From: Ophthalmolycus amberensis
Lineage: Eukaryota; Chordata; Actinopteri; Perciformes; Zoarcidae
DNA: 64,000 bases
Direction of reading: 5' to 3'
Assembly: GCA_024529925.1 (NCBI GenBank)
Contig: JAFEUB010000065.1
Coordinates: 124,001 to 188,000 of the forward strand
The stretch's first letter is position 1; each line of letters starts with the position of its first letter. The notes beneath the pieces are model-generated. The model searched no databases and was not told the DNA's origin. It was given only the letters and a program-made list of their open reading frames with translations. The translations under genes and the position numbers were made by a program. Below are positions 24,004-34,600 of the stretch, in pieces.

Positions 24004-26439
24004 GACGTATTTATAACTATATATAATTTCTCAGCAGGTGCTTCATGTCTCTCACTCCCTAACTGTCCGTGCTGGATCTGTCCCTGTTGTTTTAAAAAGC
24101 TAAATAAGTTATTAGCATGACGTCATGCAGCTAGCCAAACCTGTCTGGTGTTCAGCTACCGGAGAAGCTTCGCATGTACTGCTTCCCTTTCCCGCTAGTC
24201 TGCTGTCTACCGACTAGGGATGAGAGGAAGAGAGTTGAATAATATAATTGAGTGGGGATCTAGTAATCTGGGAAGACGGTGCTTTACAAACTTTTTGCGA
24301 GCAACGGGTCTGATGGGGAAAGTTTAGTAGTTGGGAACATAGGAACTGACTGAAACCGGAAGATGGCAGTCATGCAACAAAAAGGATGCAAGCTGCCGTT
24401 AAACACAACAGAAGAAGAAGAAGATGAAGAAGAAGACATTTGAATCGAAATAAGCGGGGATTTATCCATTCTCTTCACGAAATCAGCTCACAAATACATT
24501 TCTGAAAAAGTTGAGTTGAGTGAAGCATCAGCATTGTATTCTGCAGAACACTGCTGTTGTTGTTCTGCACTCTGCTATTAATGTTTCAAAGAGTACTGTC
24601 GTTCATGTTGGTGATTTAATAAGCCTGTATTGTTGTTGTTGTGTACATTGACAGGAGGATCAGTGATGTCAGTGAGTTAGGAAGGTTCCATGAGGTGATG
24701 CAGAGATTCTATTCGGAATGTTCCCTGCTCTGGTTCCATCAGCATTCATCACAATCTCTGTGTCTTTAGCCATAACCAAACAACCTTTGGATAGAGATGC
24801 ACCATTATGGGAGAGAACAACTTCTTTCCACTGAGACAAACAGATAGAGACACAGCTGCTCATCTTCAACACATGGAGGAGATCCAGATGATCCAGATCT
24901 TCACGCCTCCAGTTTGGAGAAGCAGACAGGAGTACCGACAGGTAAGAAAAGTAATGTACTGCTGTAGACCGGGGACACATCAAAATGTATTTTAGACACC
25001 TAAAATAAAATTAATATGCGAATGTACACTATATTTAGGACATATTTCGGATATAGTAGCTTCTGTGGTCTGCAAGCTAAAATGTCAAGAGTGTAGCATA
25101 GCATCTTGTCGGACAAGACATTTGTGATCTTGGAAGGAACCTGTTAAGATTTTTTTGTCGATGTTCACAATGAAGCCGACTGCAGTCAGTACACACTGAC
25201 TATCAGAGCAGGTTGGTGTCGAAAAACGAACAGAAATCCTATTATACTGCGATATACGGGCAATGCTGGAATACATACAGTATGCACCTGAATGAATCAA
25301 GGAATTACATTTATTCTCTAGGAGCAGCTGCTTAATTAACCTTGTTGAGATCACCAATTCTCTAATAATGATTTGAATGCATTTGATAGCTTATTCATTA
25401 ATGGGGATAAATGAAGCGGTTGACCTGTGGTTTTCAGAGACAGCAGGTAGGCTCTTCTGTCCCTCTGGACATGGCTGATGATGGGCCATTTCTAATGCCG
25501 GCCTATGGTGGATAATTCTTAGATTAGGACTGTACATCACTGAGTCATTTGTGGTGGGTCTGTCTTCAAAAAGGCCCTTGTGTCCAAAACATCATTACTT
25601 CAACAATTCAACTGCAGAGCTAATGTGTGTGCAGGAATTGACACTTTTTCTTTAGGTTAACATTGGAATTCGAACCTTAATGCATTTCTTTGTTGCTTTT
25701 CTCTCCACTAACTTTGGATCGTTGCTCAATGGGAACACAGGAGCTTAAATGTCTGGGACAGCCAAGTTCACCTTCATCTTTTGATCATCAAAGTTGACGG
25801 ATCGCTGTGTCAACCAGCCAGCATCTAACCTGGATGTTATGCAGATCCTCCACAAACTGCCAGCGGACCGGTGAAGACTCGCATCCTAAAAGCAGGTTCC
25901 GTACCAGCATCCTACACGCCTATACAATGGTGAACAGACGTTAGAAACAGTGTAGCCAAACACTTTCAGATGTAACTTTACGACATATTCAACTTGACAG
26001 TCTTCTTGTTTCTGCTCCGCTCTACTGCTGAACAGATATTGTAATATTAGACTAAACCACGGTAATGCCACTACTGAATGTGAACAAACAGTTGGTTTGG
26101 AATAATCTTTGGACTTGTGACACAACATTACTTCTGAATGTGATATCTGAATATAAAGCCATGGAAGTTTTGACACTACTGAGTAAGTCGTGCCCAACAT
26201 CTAGTGTTCGGAGGAGGAAGTGAATTCTGTGATGAGTTGATTGTGCAGAGAGACTCCTACAACCAATACAGTGTTTAGAATCGCGTCATCTACCAACTGT
26301 GCAACAAATATACTGATTTAGTTAGTTAGAGGTAGAAGAGAAGGGATTTTATCATTACTCTGATATGAGACGTGATGACATTCTGTGCTAGCGCCACAGT
26401 ATGTTATTGTTAAAGACTACGGTACTCAGTTTGATTTTT

Positions 26440-26985
26440 CTGTCTGTCTCTCTGACTTTCTGCCTGACTCTGTCTGTCTCTCTGACTTTCTGCCTGACTC
26501 TTTATTCATACCATAAAGGAGAGATTGATAGTTGATAAAGGGTTGCATATGACTCCATATAAAGTCCCTAGATTAACTTCTATGAGCCTCTGGTGGGGGT
26601 AGGTCGGATAAAGAGGACTTTTGTAACTGTTGTATAAGTCCCTGGATAAACCTCGATGAGCCTCTGGTGGTGGTAGGACCTAAAGAGGACTTTTGTAACT
26701 GTTTGATAAACGACCCAATGATTACAATCTCTCTGACTTTCTGCCTGACTCTGTCTGTCTTTCTGACTGTGTCTGATTTTTCTGTCCGTCTCTTTGACTT
26801 TCTGCCTGACTCTTTATTCATACCATAAAGGAGAGATTGATAGTTGATAAAGGGTTGCATATGACTCCCTATTAAGTCCCTAGATTAACTTCTATGAGCC
26901 TCTGGTGGGGGTAGGTCGGATAAAGAGGACTTTTGTAACTGTTTGATAAACGACCCAATGATTACAATCTCTCTGACTTTCTGTC
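26440..26985. repeat. 312-bp direct duplication with nested tandem units
   Basis: The block starting 'tttattcataccataaagg' at 26,501 recurs at 26,813, an offset of 312 bases, and the match extends about 150 bases (to GGACTTTTGTAACTGTT). Within the first copy a 74-bp unit (anchor GAGCCTCTGGTGG at 26,584 and 26,658) is itself tandemly doubled. Flanking CTGTCTGTCTCTCTGACTTT units of about 30 bp also repeat. The high identity between copies points to a recent event. Confidence 0.85.
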
Positions 26986-27039
26986 TCACTGACTTTTTTT
27001 CTGACACGATACCTTTAACACACATTACTACTAACTTTG

Positions 27040-27385
27040 CTTCTTCCCCGGAGTCTCTGTGCTTTCTCGCCTCGCAGGTTTCCGTGGATCCTGGTTATAC
27101 CTGGACTATGGTCTTGCCTCCTGCCGTGGTTCTGTCATATGTGTTGTAACTCTGTTATGCTGTTCATTCTGTACACATGACATCTATTGCACTTTTGTCC
27201 ATCCTGGGAGAGGGATCCCTCCTCTGTTGCTGTCCCACAGGTCTCTCCCTCTTTTCTCCCCGTTAAAGGGTTTTTCCTGTTCCGATGTGAGGGTTCCGGG
27301 ACAGAGGATGTCGCATGTGTACGGATTGTAAAGACCTCTGAGGCAAATTTGTAATTTTTGGCTATACAGAAATAAATTGAATAAG
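27040..27385 (+). repeat. High-copy fish retroelement 3' end
   Basis: Contains CATGACATCTATTGCACTTTTGTCC, GAGAGGGATCCCTCCTC, GTTAAAGGGTTTTTCC, then CTCTGAGGCAAATTTGT and a final AATAAATTGAATAAG. I recognise this order as a common teleost interspersed-repeat 3' end with an ATTGA-type tail. A more diverged relative in the same orientation lies at 46,905-47,055. The parent class (probably LINE) is uncertain. Confidence 0.65.
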
Positions 27386-27507
27386 GGAAAAACTGTCAAC
27401 TATGTAAAAATACTGAAGAGCAAATTAATGAGAGCTGAAACCAGTTTTCAGAGAGTCCATCCATCCTTTCTTTCTATCCATCCCTCTTTCTATCCATATG
27501 TCTAGTG

Positions 27508-28051
27508 CAGGGGTCTTCAACGTTTTTCAGGCCAAGGACCCCCAAACTGATAGAGAGGTGGAGCAGGGACCCCCGACTATATATATTGTGTTTTATATTA
27601 ACTGGGCCTAGTACCGTGTATAAACATACCTATTTATTGTGCATTCAATACTAAGCTATTCAAATAATACACAGGTTCATATATTCATCTTTTAATTTTA
27701 AACATGTGTAAGGTACAGTGAGTATAGAGAGGAGGCCGTGCTACTGCCATTTATAAACATACCTTGTCAGCATGATACCAATGCCGATATCAACATTGTC
27801 TGTCAATTGCATGATAATCATGCATACAAGCTATTCAAATTGATGTTTTCATTTTAAACGTGGAAACGAAAAATGAGTGATGGCCTAGTTAGTACCACTG
27901 CCATGCATAAACATACCGGTTATCTTTCATACAATACTGAACTACTCAAATAATGGACACATTCATGTTTAGAGGGAAGAAAATAATAGTTTTTATTTAT
28001 TTTTTTCTAATCAACCAAAGATTTCGCAGATCCCCCTGTTGAAGACCTCTG
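27508..28051. mobile_element. Non-autonomous hAT element with target-site duplication
   Basis: A 544-bp element with inverted ends: CAGGGGTCTTCAAC on the left and GTTGAAGACCTCTG on the right, differing at one of 14 positions. The flanks GTCTAGTG (27,500-27,507) and GTCTCGTG (28,052-28,059) form an 8-bp target-site duplication with one mismatch, the hAT hallmark. The interior is AT-rich with GCATAAACATACC-like repeats and no transposase frame. Confidence 0.85.
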
Positions 28052-28059
28052 GTCTCGTG

Positions 28060-28611
28060 TAATGTCATGAGAAGTCACTTGGGCAGGCTAGGGTGGGGTG
28101 GTGCAAGGTAATTAACAAAAACAGACAAAAAATCAAAGATTCCTAGAAAAAGGTGAAGTTGTATTCTTCTGTTACGAGGCAACTCAGGTATCTCTCTTTA
28201 TCTAAATCAAAAGTCCAAAACAAACAAAAGCGTTCAAGTAGGGATAATGGTTCATTAAACTGAACAGTATTAGAGAAAAACTCAACTTAGAATGTCCTCG
28301 GTTTCACAGGCTAGCGGGTCTTCTTTCTTTCAATCCTTCTCAGTCTGCTTCTGTACTGGACTTTATGCAGTTTCTCCAGTCCAAGTTTGTTCTCGGAGCT
28401 CCTTCCAGCCGTGTGCTCTCTCCCCCTCTCCTTCTCTCCTCTGCCTCCTGCAGCTCTTCAGTCCTGCCTCAATTAGGTGGCTTAAACACCCACACCTGGG
28501 TGGGTGTTGAGGCATTCTGGGAGCCTGTAGATCGGCGGCCATTTTTATGGTGTGGCTGCTGATCTACAAAGGGAATGTAGCACCCCTCCAATACCTGGCC
28601 CCTTGTGATGC
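28060..28611 (-). mobile_element. Possible solo LTR
   Basis: Read on the minus strand it begins TGTGGCATCACAAGGGGCC, has a GC-rich promoter-like first half with purine-rich GAGAGAAGGAGAGGGGG, then an AT-rich second half containing CCTGAGTTGCCTCGTAACAG and ends near CTTCTCATGACATTACA. This layout resembles a fish Gypsy-type LTR. No convincing 4-5 bp target duplication and no internal retroviral-like region were found, so the call is tentative. Confidence 0.35.
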
Positions 28612-28619
28612 CACACTAT

Positions 28620-29200
28620 CTTATCCCTATATTTATCCATCCATCCTTTCAATCTGTCTCTCTTTCTTTCTGTGATGAGTTTCTTTGCCTCAAACTGCTC
28701 CTCTCCTATAGAGATCACAGTACACTTGAGGCATATTTACTTACATGGCTGAATTACCCACAAGGAATGTGCAACTGCACCAGGACACCAAACCCTCCCG
28801 GGCCGTAAGGCCCCAGGTGTATGTGTAGCAAAAAGTTTGCTGTTATTTGACGAATTGCTTATCTGTATTACGCACAGGAGACTGTAGCCGACCCACGCTG
28901 CACTGTGTGAAATGGCAGACAGGGGGCGACTCACGGCCGTTTTGAGAGTTTAATTCATACACTGCAAAAAAAGGGGGAAAATAGGCCTGTCAAATATTTT
29001 AACATGTAATCCAATCAGTCGCACTTCAATTTACAGTCACATTTTTTCATTTAACATGATCATCCTCTGGTCTCCGGTGCAGTTTCATTTGTGGTTTGTT
29101 TTTTTAGAAACACACATGTCAGGCAGGATCTGCCTTATTGTATGACATATTTACCTGAGGGATAATCACTTTGCTCCCAATGGTCAACTGACTAATGGAG
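28620..29200. other. Upstream flank of npr2, nothing recognised
   Basis: No exon or repeat that I can name. Sequence becomes CpG-rich from about 29,220. A 5'-UTR exon could lie here, but the sequence does not decide it. Confidence 0.4.
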
Positions 29201-29209
29201 GTGGACTCT

Positions 29210-29582
29210 TTTTTTGCAGTGTGTGGCGCGTGGGGGCCGAGCAGAAGGCTGCTCCGATTTAAGTTGCAGTCATCTGGATGGATGTTATCACTCTCCGAGA
29301 GGCTGTCAGTGTGAGGACCACGCTGCGCTGGAGGAGTCGCTTTGGGAAGTACGGGAAGATAATTTCACGTGGATTTACGCAGCGGAGACGCATGGCACCG
29401 CCGCGCTGGCACGACAGGATGATACCCTTACCGACTTTGTTTGACGTTTGAGGAAGAGAGAAGGAGACAGAGAGTGAGAGAGACGGATACTTATGGTGTG
29501 GCGTCAGGGCGCCACAGCCGGCCGTGTCTCCTCTCCAAACTGTGCGCTCTCCGTGACCGTACTTTCCAAACTGGGACGCGAA
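29210..29582 (+). promoter_or_regulatory. npr2 5' UTR / promoter region
   Basis: CpG-rich sequence with CGCGTGGGGGCC near 29,226 runs directly into the npr2 first coding exon, so the exon's 5' UTR very probably occupies its right part. An in-frame upstream ATG at 29,493 has a poor context (C at -3) and would add 30 residues ahead of the signal peptide; it is rejected as the start. No TATA box is seen. Confidence 0.45.
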
Positions 29583-31572
29583 ATGGGATACAGGGGCGCG
29601 CTGGGATGCTGCCTGCTCGCTGCGCTGTCCTGCTGCCTCCTCCCCGGCTGCAGAGGTAACATAACCGTGGCGGTGATGCTCCCGGACAACCACCACAAGT
29701 ACCCGTGGGCTCTGCCGCGGGTCCTCCCGGCGATCCTCATGGCGCGCGAGGACCTGCACGGCAAACACGGACTGTTGCTCGGCCGCTTCATCAACATCCT
29801 GAACTACAGTACAGAGGACCCCATCGCGGGCTCGTGCGCCGAGAGCCGGGCGCAGGTCGTGGCCGTGGACGCCAAGCTCTATATCCGTCCGGACGCTTTC
29901 TTCGGACCCGGGTGCGTGTACCCGCTTGCCTCCGTGGGGCGCTTCGCGTCCCACTGGAAACTCCCACTGATCACAGCCGGAGGACCAGCGTACGGCTTCG
30001 ACAAGCGAGAGGAATACCGGACCATCGTGCGCAGCGGGCCGTCCACCACCAAGCTCGGGGACTTCGCAAACGTCCTGCATACGCACTTCAACTGGACGTC
30101 CCGGGCTGTGGTGATCTTCCATGACCTGCGGCAGGACGACCGGCCGCACTACTTTCTGTCAGAAGGCATCTACCTGAACCTGAAGGGGGAGATGAACATC
30201 ACGGTGGAGGCCGAGCCGTACGAGGACGACTCCAAATACTACAAGGATCTTATTAGTTTCATGAAGGAGCGTGGGAGAAGTAAGTTCATGCTGAAGGCAA
30301 AAGTGTGATTGGAAGTTTTAAATCCTGGTACAAAGCGCATGTTTCATGCATATTTAGACCTGTGGTGTTTAAACAAAAACAAAACCTGCTTAGAGTTTTT
30401 TTTTCTTAAAAAAAATTGTTTCCTACACAAGCTTGTTTTTGAAGTGTGTGACCTTATCTCGAAATAGAGCAGATCCCCAGCTGGTCACTATAAAGATTAT
30501 GTCAGTGGATGGAGAAGGAAATTCCCATTTACTGGAGGATCTGGGAAGCGTTTTAGTTAAATGATCTCAAGGCTGCAGGCAGGTTTTTATCTGTTGGAAA
30601 ATGACCCGAGTCCATCAGTCGACCTTAAACTGCGAGGGAGGAACATAGTTTCATAAAGCATCTCTGTTAGATTTGGAGCATTGCTTTTAAGTAATGCTGC
30701 ATTGGGAGATTCCGCTCTTCAATGAGGTCATACTTCCCAGCAGATACAGACAAGAGGTTGACTGGAATAGGTGCAGGGAACAGCCTGTTTATCCCGGAGT
30801 TATTACAGAGGAATGTTTAGGCTGTGGGCAGTCTGCTGCAGGTTTATTGCCTGCAGAGGACCACCACCTGCGCTCTTTAGAGAGAGAGAGAGAGAGACGC
30901 AGGGGTTGCCCTCTCAGCCCAAACATGCGTTGTTGTGTGGTTCACTTTACGCATTCTTGCGGCTGCAGCTCATTCACTTGGAATGAAAAATCCAAAAAGG
31001 AGTCAAGGTCAGTACAACCTCACGCTGTGAAGCCAAACGTTACTTTACTTTACATATTTCTAGTGGAGATGCCAAAGTTTCCAAAGATACCAAAATATGT
31101 CAGGATGACTTTTATGGAATTGTGAGTAAAAGTATGCACAAGACATGTATTTCCATTTAGTCTTGCCTGGTTTGACTGTTTCACTCAAAACATCAAATGA
31201 GGAGCTGGCACAAGATGACTACAGATGATATCTGAAGCTGTCAGCAGTGCGGTATAACATGACTTCCCTTAATACTGAAGGGACTTAAAATGAGGGGAAC
31301 TAAATGGTCAATGGAATTAATTTTGAGTGGCTCAACAGTCATTTTATTTTTAACAGCTGTTTGTTGATGAGGCGTAAATCACACAGCTGAGTCGCTGTTA
31401 AATTACCCATCAGTGTTCTGGCCTTAAGTTTAATTAACTGGAAACATTGTGTGGCTGACTTCATCATCACTGCTGTTAAGTTCATTGTGTGACTGAGGGT
31501 CTGGATTCTGAACATTTGTTTGTGAGAAGAGACAGATCATACAAGAGCTGATAAAGTGCATCATTTGTGTGC

Positions 31573-31632
<60 letters not shown>

Positions 31633-34600
31633 AATAATGCTGAAGCAAAGTGTGCAAAATGACAAATCCCTGTACGTCTTAACTATTGGCTTTATTAATG
31701 GTAAATAATTACCAATGCTCCAGCTGGGGGCAGCTTTTGGGTTTCCACGTTGTGAAAATAACCCTTTGACTTGCTGTCTTTTTGCTAAGGTTCACTGGTT
31801 GCCATTGATATAAATGTTGTCAAGCCTCTTTTACGGTCTTTTGAAAAAAACAACAACTCCATTGTTTCAGAGTAGCTAGATGTATTACATGCTTCTCTGA
31901 GATTGTTGTTGTTGCTGTTACACACAATTGTGTAAATATCATGTTTTTTTCCCCTCAATTTTGATCATGAAATAATGCGTAGCTTATCCTGATATTCAGC
32001 CATTGTGCATGGGTGTGTGCGAAAATATTTATCTTCCAATACTCCTGGGAACGTTTGGGGGGGGAAACGTATTTGGAACCAGCTCAACATCTCAGGGCAA
32101 ATTCTGCTTCCAACCAGTTCTGGCACTGTGAAAACCAGAACTGTTTAAACAGCTTAATCTGTTGTTACAGTAACGGCGTCAACAAATAATGGAATAAACA
32201 CAGCGTAAAGGTAATTAAAGAGCGGTGTAGCATGGTGAAGAGTGTCCCCACCCTCTCCCAAATGAATTATGGAGCTACCGCAGTGAGCTGGAGGTCACGG
32301 AAGCTAATGGTTTTGTCAGGGCTTGTCCTGGCTCGGCAGTCAGCTCACTTTTATCCCAGCAGATAACCTCTGGGCTATCACCTCTGTAATGTCACCCAAC
32401 TGCTGGCTGGGTTCAAACGGCAAGAGGCTGAGCCGAGGTGGGAAAGGAAAACTGGGGCTCTTAATCTTGAAGCCACACATCATTGGAGCTTTGACAGCTG
32501 ACCAAGTAATTACGTGCTGTTGCAGCCCCTCCCACCACCACCACCACCTCTAAATTCCTCAAATTTCTTTATTTTAATGCCTGGTGAATGCAGATGTTGG
32601 ATTCCAAGTACTTGAGGTTTACGGGAATCTTACTTGAGTATTTTTCCTGATGTGAGACATTACTCCTCCACGGCCTTCTTTTTACTCCTTCTGACAGCTG
32701 GAAGTAGCTACTGCTGATTTTACATTAAACATTAGATGAGCTCATTGCCTTCTGGCCCCCCAAAAAACGTCCCAGGTCCTCTGCATGTCAATGTTTTGTG
32801 GGAGTTTGATTAATTGCACATTTGGAAGGGAATTTAGCACCAGCGTAGTATAAATATCAACTAAGACAAGTCCTGCATGAGTACATAATGTTATTTTGTA
32901 GCCCTGTCTTGTTGAGGTTCAAGGCCGCTAAATCACTGCTGAATAGCTCTGGCTGTACAGGCTAACTGCAGTGTGCTAACTGCAGTGTGCTAACTGCAGT
33001 GTGCTAACTGCAGTGTGCTAACTGCAGTGTGCTAACTGCAGTGTGCTAACTGCAGTGTGCTAACTGCAGTGTGCTAACTGCAGTGTGCTAACTGCAGTGT
33101 GCTAACTGCAGTGTGCTAACTGCAGTGTGCTAACTGCAGTGTGCTAACTGCAGTGTGCTAACATGCCTACAGTGACAATGTCAACATGTTGATGTGTAGC
33201 AGGTTAAATGTGTTGGCCTGTTCACCATCTCAGTTTAGTATGTTAGCAAACACTTGCTAATTAGCATCAAAATAAAAAGTACAGCTGAGGCTGATGGGAA
33301 AGTCATTAGTTTTGCATTGTGTTCGGACAAATTGGTGAGCCCCTGACTCTTTATAAGCGCCATCATCAGGTCAGAGTCATTACTAGTCCTCCCCGACTTC
33401 CCTTAAATATCTGCACCAAATTTCACAGTATCCCTCCATTTGTTCTAAAGATATGTCACACAAACGCGAAAAAGACAGTTCCATTAAATTTGGCGGCAAT
33501 CCATCTGATAAAGAACTACCGACATCGCCCTACAAAGAGCTACACCTCTAGAGGGCTGAAGACAATCAAGCCAAGCAGAGATTTGTATGCGGTATTAACA
33601 TTGAGGACTTTATCTGTCTGAGCCAGAAAAATGGCGACAGAAAAATTGAGACAATAATTGGGACATTCATGAATGACATTGACATAGTTTAACATGACTT
33701 TTACTGCAACCAATAACTATTTCAATGTAGGACATATGAGGGAGTATTGTATTAACATAGACCTGAAAAATGTGAATCTATCCCTTAATGGGAATTTGGC
33801 GTTGACAGGGTCCATACTTGTAAGGCATAGTGGATGGTAGCTGACTGGGGGTCAACAGGGGCCCAGCAGGGGCCCAACAGTGAATTTGTGCCCTGCGGTC
33901 CAGTTAATCCAACAGTAAACTCATAGGATACGGCTGTTTTCAAGATCTCCAAAATGTCAACATTTCAGAGAGTCACTGTTGAAGTTGATGCCACAATCCA
34001 ATTTAGACACGACTAAAGAGGTTTCTCACTCTGATCTGACAATCTATTTCATTAATATCTCATGTTATAACACTCAGAGACAGAGACCAGTCTTCACACT
34101 CTCACAGTCTTCATTGAAACTGCTATTTACCAAAGAGACAGTCCCTACAAAAGCTGTATTCTGCTGATGTAAGCGATAGGGACATTGCTTCTGACGGTTG
34201 TTGATTTTTTTATTTATTTAATTGTTCTGTGCAGTGAGCATCACAAGTGAAATTCCATAGGGTTGGAGCCTCTCTTCGAGCTCTGGACACAGTATGACAT
34301 GAAAGCAGGTACACATGCCAGTACTTTGCAGCTCTCAGTGAGAGGAAGAATGCCTCTTCACAATGAAGCTCAGGTAGTGCCTCTGTGTAATTACAGGAAT
34401 CCTGTTTCCTGTGAAAACACTCCCAGGATGCAACAACAGCAGAAGAATAGATAATCTTTATGTTGCTTTCACATATTTAGTTTTGCCAAATTGTCTACGC
34501 CGACAAAGGCTGCAGAGGCAAAGCATTAAGCCGTCTACTTTACAACGGAGTCGTAAAAGCCCCCCAGACAGATCAGAGCATGACGAAACAAAGAGCTTGA

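Larger units (their letters stand above)
21090..26430. other. Gene-poor intergenic region
   Basis: AT-rich DNA without recognisable coding exons. It contains a transposon terminus at 23,308, AT/CA microsatellites at 23,846-24,003 and a GAA/GAT-rich run near 24,410-24,437. At 24,656-24,951 a segment is bounded by an acceptor-like TTGACAG and a donor-like CGACAG|GTAAGA. It has a stop in the frame of its 62-codon ORF, so at most it is a non-coding exon. Confidence 0.4.

Noticed and set aside
29493..29582. Upstream in-frame ATG as the npr2 start
   Set aside because: Poor Kozak context (C at -3), and it would place 30 hydrophilic residues before the signal peptide.
29259..30149. Minus-strand 296-codon open frame
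   Set aside because: Antisense of npr2 exon 1, which has a signal peptide, the natriuretic-receptor motifs and correct splice phase.
30694..31125. 143-codon plus-strand open frame in npr2 intron 1
   Set aside because: No recognisable domain, contains a GA microsatellite translated as ERERERR, and lacks supporting splice signals.
32961..33162. 14-bp array as a CRISPR array
   Set aside because: Units are contiguous with no unique spacers, in a vertebrate intron.
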